Source: Croceimicrobium hydrocarbonivorans (lineage in GTDB: Bacteria; Bacteroidota; Bacteroidia; Flavobacteriales; Schleiferiaceae). Taken from it: a stretch of DNA of 64,000 nucleotides. Positions 9,276-16,826 of this stretch are shown in pieces; within the stretch, counting starts at the first letter, position 1, and each line of letters starts with the position of its first letter. Made by a program: the position numbers and the translations under genes. The notes under the pieces were generated by a model that saw only the letters and a list, made by a program, of their open reading frames with translations, made no database searches and was not told the origin of the DNA. The stretch is taken from positions 3,913,501 through 3,977,500 of the forward strand of contig NZ_CP060139.1 in the NCBI RefSeq assembly GCF_014524565.1, given 5' to 3'.

Positions 9276-10586
9276 ATGGCTAGAGCTCCATTTACCAATA
9301 TTCACATTCACGTTTTTAATACCGAATGTGCCCCCGAGAATTTCTTGCGCATCATTAAATCTAATTTATTGCGTAAGCATCCTAAGACCTTTAAAATCCT
9401 TATTGATAAGCGCATTACCCGGGGCCTTATCCGTCAGCTTGCGAAATGGGGCACAAAGAAAAAAGGTGAAGATTACAGCAGGATAGATAAGTACATCTCC
9501 TTTCTGGAAGTAGGTACTACCAATCGCCAATTGGACATTTACCGTGATGCCCTTTTAGTAGCGCAGAAATACGATCCCCAATGTCGATTAATCGGCCTGA
9601 GTTTGGACATGGATTATTTGGATGATAAGGGTCGTCCACCCAAGAATTTCAATACCCAATTGAAGGAATTGAAGCAGATCAAGAAATACTATCCTGATCA
9701 ATTCTTTCCCTTTGTTTGTGTAGATCCACGTGGACATGCCGGCCAATTAATGGTAAACTGGATGAAGAAGTTTTTCGAGAATGGAATGCGCAGTCCGGAA
9801 ACAGGTATGGTACGCCCCTATTTCGCAGGTATCAAGATGTATCCTGCCCTGGGCTTCTTCCCTTTCGATCCCCGTTTGGACGAAATGTATGCTTATGCCG
9901 AAAAAGAGGGAATTCCGATCATGACACATTGTACCCGAGTAGGAACCCAATATATCGGCCCCTCGATTGAAAGTTTGATTCCACATGAAGTGGATATGAT
10001 TCAGCCTGAAAATTCGGCCTCTCCCGAATTCATTAAAGCCAAATCCGAGATTCACGCTCGAATAGAACGCTATTACAGTCAGAATCCCTCCTGGATTAAG
10101 AACAATGACTATGGCGATAATGATTTGGCCTGCGATCTCTTTGGGCATCCCCAAAACTATATTCCGGTGATGCTGAAATATCCCAAGCTTAAAATCTGCC
10201 TGGCCCATATGGGAGGCGATGATCAAATTGTGTTGATGAACCCTGAGAAACCGAACGAAAACGAGATCATCAATGTGGATGGTTATAATTGGGCCAGCCT
10301 GGTAAAGGAGCTCATGCTGACCTTCCCAAATCTATATACCGACATCTCCTACACCCTGGCCAAGCTCGATAAGGAAACGGTCCGCAACGAAATTCGAAAC
10401 TGGCTGCAAAGCGCGGATCAGGAGGGCAAGTCTTTAAGTGAAAGAGTACTCTTTGGTACTGATTTCTATATGACCGAGCGTGAAGCCCGCGAATCTGAAT
10501 TATACCAAAAGGCCCAGAACCATTTATCGGAATGGATGACGGTGATGAGTCGGGATAATTGTGAGCGTTACCTATTCTCAGTTTAA
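9276..10586 (+). CDS. Amidohydrolase-family metal-dependent hydrolase (Amidohydro_2-like)
   Basis: About 436 residues from the ATG at 9276; an upstream in-frame ATG at 9228 would overlap the membrane-protein gene. Metal-site features of the TIM-barrel amidohydrolase superfamily are visible in order: HxH in NIHIHVF near the N-terminus; a candidate lysine in GIKMYPALGF; histidine in IMTHCTR; histidine in CLAHMGG; and aspartate in LFGTDFY near the C-terminus. Relatives include ACMSD-like decarboxylases and hydrolases. The substrate cannot be read from the sequence. No signal peptide, so cytoplasmic. Its TAA stop overlaps the TAA of the convergent prs-like gene. Confidence 0.78.
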   Translation: MARAPFTNIHIHVFNTECAPENFLRIIKSNLLRKHPKTFKILIDKRITRGLIRQLAKWGTKKKGEDYSRIDKYISFLEVGTTNRQLDIYRDALLVAQKYDPQCRLIGLSLDMDYLDDKGRPPKNFNTQLKELKQIKKYYPDQFFPFVCVDPRGHAGQLMVNWMKKFFENGMRSPETGMVRPYFAGIKMYPALGFFPFDPRLDEMYAYAEKEGIPIMTHCTRVGTQYIGPSIESLIPHEVDMIQPENSASPEFIKAKSEIHARIERYYSQNPSWIKNNDYGDNDLACDLFGHPQNYIPVMLKYPKLKICLAHMGGDDQIVLMNPEKPNENEIINVDGYNWASLVKELMLTFPNLYTDISYTLAKLDKETVRNEIRNWLQSADQEGKSLSERVLFGTDFYMTEREARESELYQKAQNHLSEWMTVMSRDNCERYLFSV

Positions 10587-11338
10587 ATCATAGCATACTG
10601 CTTAATTAAAGGATCATCCCAATCACGGTAGCTATTCGTGCAATAAATCCCATCAATATGGGGCTTTATGGCATCTAAACCATGATGAAACATCGCATGG
10701 CTTACGTAGAGGAAAACTTTGGGAGCACCCAAGGATTTCAGTTTTTCGGCTAAAGCCATAAAAGTTCGGCCTCCGTCGGCAATGTCATCTACAATTAAGC
10801 AATTGCGATTTAGCAGCTCCCCTTGCAGCAAAATTTCGGGTTGACCATTTACACGCACCTTATTGGCAGGTAGCAAATCTGCCTGAAGCTGCTGAGCAAT
10901 TCTATGTAGTTCTTTATAGGCACCTGCATCCGGACTGATTAAAAGCGGCCGGCCGCTATCCAGGTATGCCTTTGCTACATAGGGTAAATGATCGATGGTT
11001 TCACTATTATTTATCAAAGCCAGGCTCACCGCGCTATGGGGATGAAAAATTCGCACTTTGGAAAAATGCATCCGATTAATAAAGTCGCTCACAATCTTTA
11101 AATCGAAAGATTCATTGGGAGCAAAGCGACGATCGGAACGTTGACTTATCAAACACAAGATTTCCAAGGTCGAATTTCGAGGTGCTTGATCCCTTTGGCT
11201 GTAATCCCAAGCCTCCTTAATACTGGCGGCCTTAAAGAGATCGCTATAGCTATTGCCGCGAATACGAACTGTAAGATCTGCCTTATCAATAATTTCAGCA
11301 CTACACTGGCCATCAGAGAAGTCCTTCAACTGGTACAT
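10583..11338 (-). CDS. PRPP synthetase-like (Prs family) protein, short form
   Basis: 251 residues, against about 310-320 for ordinary ribose-phosphate pyrophosphokinase. Recognisable parts: SQRSDRRF, corresponding to the ATP-site RQDRK region; SPDAGA, corresponding to SPDxGG; and CLIVDDIADGGRTF, the PRPP-binding loop of the phosphoribosyltransferase fold. It overlaps the upstream nadV-type gene by 26 bases, so both lie on one NrtR-controlled transcript. The simplest role is making PRPP for NadV. A Prs-like plus Nampt-like pair is also the gene content of the phage NAD reconstitution pathway NARP1, where the Prs homologue acts on ADP-ribose. Sequence alone does not decide which. Confidence 0.78.
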   Translation of the reverse strand: MYQLKDFSDGQCSAEIIDKADLTVRIRGNSYSDLFKAASIKEAWDYSQRDQAPRNSTLEILCLISQRSDRRFAPNESFDLKIVSDFINRMHFSKVRIFHPHSAVSLALINNSETIDHLPYVAKAYLDSGRPLLISPDAGAYKELHRIAQQLQADLLPANKVRVNGQPEILLQGELLNRNCLIVDDIADGGRTFMALAEKLKSLGAPKVFLYVSHAMFHHGLDAIKPHIDGIYCTNSYRDWDDPLIKQYAMI

Positions 11339-12800
11339 AATCTTGCTTGATGATTTGATTAATTCGATTTCGAATATCCGCCAAATTTACCTTCTGAACC
11401 AGTTTTCCATTTTCATAAATAAGCTTGAGAGCGCCTTCTTTTTCCTTCTGCTCCGTAACCTCCTCTTCCAAATGGAAGGAATTCTGACTCTTGGTCACTT
11501 TTACCAAGCCACAAGCTGATTTTTTAATGCCATTATCGGTAATGGGATCTTTAAAAATGCTTTGTCTTTTTCCCTTAATCACCACTGAGGTGGCTTTCAT
11601 CGCAAAGCCAAAGGTGTCGCGGGTTTTGTATTGATAGGTATAAGAACCAATTCCCAAAACAACATTGGTGCTAGCAAAGCCCTTATTCGCTAGTCTTTGG
11701 CAAATTTCTTCGGCCATTTCTGGCGTGATACTATCACCATATATAGTCCCAATATGAGCATCCAACACTTTATAGCCTTGGGAGTTAATCTGCCCTCCAA
11801 AACAGTCCCAAAGCAATTCAACCACTCCTTTTTCCTGTGCGCTACCATTGGAAAGTTCCTTGGAGCTACCACAAAGGATATCTGCAGGATGACCGCTATC
11901 AGGACGAATTACCAATTTCCCCTCACGATTTAGAATTTGATCTTTTAATTGAGGTAAAATATTTTCCAGCACATTCCATAAATCCCAGGTATCGCTTACT
12001 ACGGATAATATTCCCTGGGGATAAGTCTTTAAGAGTCGGGAAAAGGTTAAAAGCTCATCTTCCTTTTGACCGGCACACATAACGGAGTGCTCGGTGGCAT
12101 TTACAGAGCCTAGAACAAAGCCCTTCGCATCATAAAATCTACGCAATGAAGCAATAACCGGTAGTGAATCGGAGCCTTTGAAAACGGCTGCATGGCCCAT
12201 ACCAGAGGCAATAGCTGCACCTATCCCTCCCATTCCTCGCATGGAGAAATCATGGGCCTGAAAATCAACTATGGCCAGATTATCGGGATCGGTTTTTAAG
12301 GCCCAATTATGTAATATGCGACGATATAGAAGAGCAATGCTAGCAGAGGTCATGCATTGCCACAATAGAGAAGAGAATAAGGTTTCCAAATAATTTGTAA
12401 TCCAATAAAATTCGGCTTTGGTATTCACTAAAGTGAGCAGTGGAATTCGGGCTTCTACCTCCTCTCCTTCGGCAATGGCCTTCACTCTGATAGGTAAATA
12501 GCCTAGATCGTGTAGGGCTTCAAAATGGCTTACATCGTATTCTTGATTGAGATATAGAGAAAGCTCCTCTTTCATTTCCTGGCAAACGCGCTGCTTATCT
12601 TGACTAAAGAACTCCTTTTGAAAATGATCGTGGATAAATTGAACGGCATAGGATTGCCCAAATGAAAGCACCTTATGAATTCCGGCTGGAGCATACTTGA
12701 GACTGCGGGCGGTCCAGTTCGAATAAACTTCTTGAGTGCCTTGGGGATATTGCTGATGATGCCCTGTTTTATATCCGTCGGTGAGAAGTAAGCTGTTCAT
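11313..12800 (-). CDS. nadV: Nicotinamide phosphoribosyltransferase (NadV/NAMPT family)
   Basis: 495 residues, the usual length for the family. It makes nicotinamide mononucleotide from nicotinamide and PRPP, the committing step of NAD salvage. Family signatures: LLTDGYKTGHHQQYPQGT at the N-terminus; DFQAHDFSMRGMGG; RPDSGHPADIL; and IGSYTYQYKTRDTFGFAMK. The ATG at 12800 lies just below a promoter overlapped by two identical-format inverted repeats. It shares 26 bases with the downstream prs-like gene. A closely related ADP-ribosyl-transferring activity (Namat of NARP1) belongs to the same family and cannot be excluded. Confidence 0.9.
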   Translation of the reverse strand: MNSLLLTDGYKTGHHQQYPQGTQEVYSNWTARSLKYAPAGIHKVLSFGQSYAVQFIHDHFQKEFFSQDKQRVCQEMKEELSLYLNQEYDVSHFEALHDLGYLPIRVKAIAEGEEVEARIPLLTLVNTKAEFYWITNYLETLFSSLLWQCMTSASIALLYRRILHNWALKTDPDNLAIVDFQAHDFSMRGMGGIGAAIASGMGHAAVFKGSDSLPVIASLRRFYDAKGFVLGSVNATEHSVMCAGQKEDELLTFSRLLKTYPQGILSVVSDTWDLWNVLENILPQLKDQILNREGKLVIRPDSGHPADILCGSSKELSNGSAQEKGVVELLWDCFGGQINSQGYKVLDAHIGTIYGDSITPEMAEEICQRLANKGFASTNVVLGIGSYTYQYKTRDTFGFAMKATSVVIKGKRQSIFKDPITDNGIKKSACGLVKVTKSQNSFHLEEEVTEQKEKEGALKLIYENGKLVQKVNLADIRNRINQIIKQDYVPVEGLL

Positions 12801-12807
12801 AGCAGTA

Positions 12808-12830
12808 ATTTGCGTTATTGTTACGCAAAT
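12808..12830. promoter_or_regulatory. NrtR-type operator 1 upstream of nadV
   Basis: Half-sites ATTTGCGT (12808-12815) and ACGCAAAT (12823-12830) form a perfect inverted repeat with a 7-base spacer. It overlaps the -7 element of the nadV promoter and ends 8 bases before the start codon. The adjacent Nudix/winged-helix regulator is the obvious candidate to bind it. Confidence 0.75.
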
Positions 12831-12858
12831 CTACATTCAAACTAATCAGAGCGCCAAA
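12826..12858 (-). promoter_or_regulatory. Bacteroidota-type promoter of nadV
   Basis: Read on the minus strand, -33 TTTG (12858-12855) and -7 TAGATTTG (12833-12826) are 21 bases apart. The -7 element fits TAnnTTTG exactly. Operator 1 covers part of the -7 element and operator 2 lies just upstream of -33, so repressor binding would block polymerase. Confidence 0.65.
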
Positions 12859-12861
12859 TAT

Positions 12862-12882
12862 TTTGCGTCCTATTTACGCAAA
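12862..12882. promoter_or_regulatory. NrtR-type operator 2 upstream of nadV
   Basis: Half-sites TTTGCGT (12862-12868) and ACGCAAA (12876-12882) repeat operator 1 with the same 7-base spacer. The two centres are 53 bases apart, about five helical turns, so both sites face the same side of the DNA. Confidence 0.72.
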
Positions 12883-12911
12883 CTAGATGCTAGCGTTTAA
12901 CTATCAGGGAT

Positions 12912-13592
12912 TTAAATTTCAAAATGAAAGCCATCCCTTTGATGCTGGAAGTACTTCTCTTGATTAAATTGAAACAAGCTTGCTGGTCTTCCCGGTCCAT
13001 TTTTCACCTTTTGATCCAATTCATCCAAGATTCCGAAGGCCAGCATTTTCTTTCTGAAATTTCTACGATCTATAGATCTACCTAAAATGGACATATATAG
13101 GTTTTCGAGGTCTCCAAATAAAAATTTGGGTTCCAATAATTCGAAACCAATAGGCTCATAGCTGATTTTTGCTCTTAAGCGTTCTCTAGCGTATTCGAGA
13201 ATCTTGAGGTGATCGAAAGCCAATTTAGGTAGCTCGTCTAATTGGAACCATTGACTATCCTCGGCATCTGTATCTGCTTTAATTTCAAAATGATCTGGGC
13301 GCACCAATCCAAAATAGGCGACGCTTACAATATGTCGCCTAGGGTCACGCTTTGGATCGCCAAAGGTGTAAAGCTGTTCCAGGTAATTTAGTTGAACTCC
13401 GGTTTCTTCTTTAAGCTCCCGAGACACCGCCTCTTCCAAAGACTCGCCCTCTAAAACAAAACCTCCGGGAAGGGCCCAACCGCCTTTAAAGGGCTCATAC
13501 TTACGGCGAATTAATAAAATCGACAGGCCTTGTTCAGGCTGATATCCGAAGACAACTGCATCGACACTTAAAGAAATACCTGCTTTTTCCAT
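12912..13592 (-). CDS. nrtR: NrtR-type Nudix transcriptional regulator of NAD metabolism
   Basis: I chose the ATG at 13592 (226 residues, MEKAGISLSVDAVVFGY), because the 28 residues an earlier start would add are unlike the family and reach into a terminator. The N-terminal Nudix domain has an intact box: GGFVLEGESLEEAV then SRELKEETGV, so ADP-ribose hydrolysis remains possible, unlike many NrtR proteins with degenerate boxes. The C-terminus is the winged helix of the family, with NFRKKMLAFGILDEL and GPGRPASLFQF. NrtR represses NAD salvage genes and is released by ADP-ribose. It lies directly upstream of nadV in the same direction, and the operators sit in the gap between them. Confidence 0.86.
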   Translation of the reverse strand: MEKAGISLSVDAVVFGYQPEQGLSILLIRRKYEPFKGGWALPGGFVLEGESLEEAVSRELKEETGVQLNYLEQLYTFGDPKRDPRRHIVSVAYFGLVRPDHFEIKADTDAEDSQWFQLDELPKLAFDHLKILEYARERLRAKISYEPIGFELLEPKFLFGDLENLYMSILGRSIDRRNFRKKMLAFGILDELDQKVKNGPGRPASLFQFNQEKYFQHQRDGFHFEI

Positions 13593-13627
13593 GGAATCCA
13601 AAATTAGGGAATACTGCTTTGCTGAAT

Positions 13628-13662
13628 AAAAAAAGAAAAGCCACCCGTTTGCACAGGTGGCT
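13628..13662 (-). terminator. Intrinsic terminator after the 38-residue membrane peptide gene
   Basis: Arms AGCCACC (13639-13645) and GGTGGCT (13656-13662) enclose a 10-base loop. On the minus strand the stem is followed by a T-rich tract (13638-13628). It lies 30 bases past the stop of the small peptide gene and before nrtR, so it separates the two transcripts. Confidence 0.7.
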
Positions 13663-13691
13663 AATCGAAACAACAATCCGAGTACACAGCT

Positions 13692-13808
13692 TTAATTCAG
13701 TATCCAGGGAAGCACCAACCAGACTAAGGCTAAACCAATAAAAACAACGTATTTCACATTCTTAAGGGTACGCGGATCGAGCTGTTTAATCTTCTCCATG
13801 GTATTCAT
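13692..13808 (-). CDS. Small single-pass membrane protein, 38 residues
   Basis: I found this small frame by reading the gap. It begins ATG at 13808, overlapping the stop of the upstream gene as ATGA, and ends TAA at 13692. The peptide has a charged, positive N-terminal half (MNTMEKIKQLDPRTLKNVKY) and a hydrophobic C-terminal half (VVFIGLALVWLVLPWILN), as in a one-span inner-membrane peptide with its N-terminus inside. The overlap and the terminator just downstream support it as a real gene. Function unknown; it may work with the 127-residue protein before it. Confidence 0.62.
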   Translation of the reverse strand: MNTMEKIKQLDPRTLKNVKYVVFIGLALVWLVLPWILN

Positions 13809-14188
13809 AATTGTATCATTTTAAGCAGGCTGTTCTCGGATCCATGAATTCGGATCCCACGTAGATTTTCGGGATAATTGCTCCATTTGTAAACGGCAAT
13901 TACCGCTTCTACCAAGCCTGGGGTTAGAGCTTTTGGCGCTTGCGCGATAAAGTCGAAATCGTAAGTCCCGTCTATGGGAGGGAAATCATAAGTACGGAGC
14001 TTTAATTTGGGAGGCACCCATCCTTCAGCAGTACACTGCCCTACCGCAGAAATGCGGAGCTCACGTTGAGGCAATTCTTTAAAGTGCAGTTTCACACTAT
14101 TTACCTCTTCAACTTGATGTAAAACTTGAGTAAGGGTTTCCATTGTTAAAGCACTAATGTTTCGACGATTCAAAAGTGCATAGTGCAT
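13805..14188 (-). CDS. Hypothetical protein, 127 residues
   Basis: I do not recognise a named family. The central part, PPKLKLRTYDFPPIDGTYDFDFIAQAP, looks conserved and acidic-aromatic; the end is GIRIHGSENSLLKMIQL. No signal peptide or membrane span. A second ATG at 14143 (METLTQVLHQ) may be the true start. It overlaps the small membrane protein gene by four bases. Confidence 0.62.
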   Translation of the reverse strand: MHYALLNRRNISALTMETLTQVLHQVEEVNSVKLHFKELPQRELRISAVGQCTAEGWVPPKLKLRTYDFPPIDGTYDFDFIAQAPKALTPGLVEAVIAVYKWSNYPENLRGIRIHGSENSLLKMIQL

Positions 14189-14338
14189 AATGGCTATTCA
14201 AGAGGAGAAAGCCTGTATCTTGAGGGAAAATCCCCCGTCCCAAAAAGGATAATCCTCCGATTCGCCATCGAGGCCTTGTGTTTTACAGGATGGCCTTTAC
14301 TTTTACTCTCGTAATAACAATCCCTAAACAATAAGTCG

Positions 14339-14674
14339 ATGTCAAAGAAAATCACAAATTGGACTGCTGAAGCGGCAGAAATGATTCTCAACTATCAAAA
14401 CGATGACAATCTAGTTCTTCCTACCGCTACAGGTGGTAAACTCAAGGGTTTAATGGTTGATAAGGAGCATGTGATGAACATGATGGAGAATCCTGATCAC
14501 AATATCACCAAGCTCTTTATGATTTTTGGTTTGAAAAATGAAGCAGATGGTCAACAGAGTTTTCGCATCGTGCTTTGCGGAGTAGATGAGAATGATAAAA
14601 TGGTAATCGATCCTTCTTATGATTATTGTGATCCTTGCCCATTGACTTGTGCTGATTTGGACGCCCACTTATAA
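14339..14674 (+). CDS. Hypothetical protein, 111 residues
   Basis: A soluble acidic protein of no family I recognise. It ends with a cysteine-containing segment, DYCDPCPLTCADLDAHL (C-x2-C-x3-C), which might bind a metal or form a redox site. It is followed 16 bases later by a membrane protein and a two-component system in the same direction, so it may head that operon. The 150 bases before it, divergent from the 127-residue protein, show no clear promoter. Confidence 0.62.
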   Translation: MSKKITNWTAEAAEMILNYQNDDNLVLPTATGGKLKGLMVDKEHVMNMMENPDHNITKLFMIFGLKNEADGQQSFRIVLCGVDENDKMVIDPSYDYCDPCPLTCADLDAHL

Positions 14675-14690
14675 TCATTTGAATTAATTA

Positions 14691-15392
14691 ATGATTTATA
14701 ATACTTCCTTCCCCCCCTGGTATCCTGGAACAATGGCTATGGTCATTCATCCGGGATACCTTTTTTACATTTTTATTGTACTCGCAGTAGTCATTGTGGG
14801 ATGGATTAATATTAAATCACTTAATAAAGCGAATCAATACCTTACTTACTTATGTACTCTGGTTTTTGTCTCTGAAGTATCAGCGAAACTAGCCGTGCTT
14901 TTAGGACATAGCAATCACCCCTTTTATCATAACCTATTACCAATTCAAGGGATAGGCTATGGTTTGATTTTTAGTTACTTCCTGTCTAATCTCCGTACCC
15001 GTGGAAATTGGTTTATCTATTTAGGAGTTCTATTTGCCTTGATTTCTGCTGGGATTAGTGCAGTGAGCTATAATGGGAAATTTGGTTTCCCTTCAACCAA
15101 CATCAGTTTACTGAGTATCTTAATGATCTTCGGATCACTCTATCTTTATTATCGAATCATCTTAAGTCCCTCTGAGAAGTCCCTTTTTCAGCTAGGTTCA
15201 TTTTGGTTTGCAACCGGTAATTTGTTTTTCTATGCCGGAACTTTCTTGATATTTGGCTTATATCAGTGGATTGTAGATAAAAATGCTCCCTTACCTATTT
15301 GGGTGCCTAATGCAATTAGGGTTCTAAATGTTATCATGTATGGCTCTTATTTAGTGAGTATAAGCCTAAACGCCAAAGAGAAAAACCATTAG
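14691..15392 (+). CDS. Multi-pass membrane protein upstream of a histidine kinase
   Basis: 233 residues with about seven hydrophobic segments (for example FYIFIVLAVVIVGWINI, NISLLSILMIFGSLYLYYRI, FWFATGNLFFYAGTFLIFGL). It ends one base before a histidine kinase that has only a single membrane span. Such pairs are common in Bacteroidota, where the membrane protein may supply the sensing part. No enzyme motif is seen; the sensing role is an inference. Confidence 0.72.
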   Translation: MIYNTSFPPWYPGTMAMVIHPGYLFYIFIVLAVVIVGWINIKSLNKANQYLTYLCTLVFVSEVSAKLAVLLGHSNHPFYHNLLPIQGIGYGLIFSYFLSNLRTRGNWFIYLGVLFALISAGISAVSYNGKFGFPSTNISLLSILMIFGSLYLYYRIILSPSEKSLFQLGSFWFATGNLFFYAGTFLIFGLYQWIVDKNAPLPIWVPNAIRVLNVIMYGSYLVSISLNAKEKNH

Positions 15393-15393
15393 C

Positions 15394-16176
15394 ATGACCA
15401 ATAATAATGTGGAGATATTCATGATTTTAGGCACCTTAGGAGCTTTACTTCTAATTGCCTTTGTGATTATTGTGGTTGTCTTGTACCGGCGCTCTCAGTT
15501 AAAATTCCAGCTCGAAAGGCAAGCCATGCATCAAGCGCTCTTGCAAACCGAAGTAGAGATTCGTGAGCAAACCTTGAAAAACATTTCGCGCGACCTCCAC
15601 GATAATCTGGGGCAGATCGCTTCCCTAATCAAGATCAACCTGAACCTTCTTTCCAAAAACCTGGATGAGAAGGATCAACAGCATATCGACGAGTCTAAGG
15701 ACTTACTGAAGAACCTAATTGCTGATATCCGTGCCCTCTCCTCTTCCCTTTCCAATGAAACCTTGGCCAAGCAAGGTCTGGTGAAAATGATTGAGTCGGA
15801 TTTGGATCGTGTACGTCGCTCGGGCGCCCTAAAAATTATCTTTGATAATCGCTATGAAAATCAAAATCTGCCGGCAAACTCCGCTATTTTCCTTTACCGT
15901 ATGTTCCAGGAACTGCTGAATAACACCCTTAAACATGCTCAGGCTGATACCTTTAGCATATTGCTGGAAGGTGAAGGTCCGCAGATTCGCCTAGTGGCAA
16001 AGGATAATGGTGTGGGGATTCCTCCGGAAAAACTGGCCGATCCCGAAAGAGGATTAAGCGGTAATGGATTAATAAACCTTAAGGAGCGCTGCGAAATGAT
16101 CGGCGCCAGCTACGATTTCCAAAGCGCAGCCAATCAAGGCACCCGTGTAAGCATCCAACTAAAGAAAGAAATATGA
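15394..16176 (+). CDS. NarL/LuxR-type sensor histidine kinase
   Basis: 260 residues. One transmembrane segment (about 8-30, MILGTLGALLLIAFVIIVVV) is followed by a HisKA_3 dimerisation domain with the phospho-acceptor in SRDLHDNLGQIASLIKINL. The ATPase domain has the N box in MFQELLNNTLKHAQ, G1 in AKDNGVGIPPE and GLSGNGLINLKERCEMIGA. There is almost no extracellular part, so the signal is cytoplasmic or comes from the membrane protein encoded just before. It overlaps the response regulator by four bases (ATGA at 16173) and surely phosphorylates it. Confidence 0.9.
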   Translation: MTNNNVEIFMILGTLGALLLIAFVIIVVVLYRRSQLKFQLERQAMHQALLQTEVEIREQTLKNISRDLHDNLGQIASLIKINLNLLSKNLDEKDQQHIDESKDLLKNLIADIRALSSSLSNETLAKQGLVKMIESDLDRVRRSGALKIIFDNRYENQNLPANSAIFLYRMFQELLNNTLKHAQADTFSILLEGEGPQIRLVAKDNGVGIPPEKLADPERGLSGNGLINLKERCEMIGASYDFQSAANQGTRVSIQLKKEI

Positions 16177-16826
16177 GCAGCAACAGTACCATTAAAATTG
16201 CCGTAGTAGACGACCATAGCCTTTTTCGTAAGGGTCTGGTAACCTTGATTCATCAGGTAGATTCCAAGTTTAAGGTGGTTATGGAAGCGGCAAATGGCAA
16301 GGAGTTTTTAGCTCAATTGGCTGCTAATCCCCTGCCGGACTTAGTGGTTTTGGATTATGATATGCCCATTATGGATGGCCATGAAACCACTAAAGCCCTG
16401 AAAAAAGATTATCCGGGTTTAGGGATTTTAATGTTGACCATAAAGGATGATGAGAATTCCTTAATCCGCATGCTTAAAGCCGGAGTGAATGGCTATTTGA
16501 ATAAGGACGTAGAACCTGAGGAATTGCAGGCTGCTATTCGTTCCGTGTATCAAAATGGCTTCCACTATACCGATAATCTCACTGGCAAATTAGTGCATGC
16601 CATTCGTTTTCCGGAAAAAGATCAAGGGGCTAAGCTTAGTGATCAGGAAATGCGCTTTTTGGAATTGGCCTGTTCGGAACTAACCTATAAGGAAATTGCC
16701 GATCAAATGTGCTTAAGCGAGAAAACCATAGATGGCTATCGCGCCAAGCTCTTCGAAAAGCTGGAAGTACGCTCTCGCGTTGGCTTAGCGATGTTTGCGG
16801 TGAAGAATGATTTAATTTCCCTCTAA
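16173..16826 (+). CDS. LuxR/NarL-family response regulator
   Basis: 217 residues. The receiver domain has the acidic pair in VVDDHSLF, the phosphorylated aspartate in LVVLDYDMPIMDG and the lysine in YLNKDVEPEE. The C-terminal DNA-binding domain carries the LuxR signature LTYKEIADQMCLSEKTIDGYRAKLFEKL. It is the cognate regulator of the kinase it overlaps. Its targets are not evident. Its 3' end overlaps the convergent oxidoreductase gene by 15 bases. Confidence 0.92.
   Translation: MSSNSTIKIAVVDDHSLFRKGLVTLIHQVDSKFKVVMEAANGKEFLAQLAANPLPDLVVLDYDMPIMDGHETTKALKKDYPGLGILMLTIKDDENSLIRMLKAGVNGYLNKDVEPEELQAAIRSVYQNGFHYTDNLTGKLVHAIRFPEKDQGAKLSDQEMRFLELACSELTYKEIADQMCLSEKTIDGYRAKLFEKLEVRSRVGLAMFAVKNDLISL

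Noticed and set aside
9747-10226. 159-codon frame opposite the amidohydrolase
   Set aside because: The plus-strand gene has ordered metal-binding motifs; the antisense product has none.
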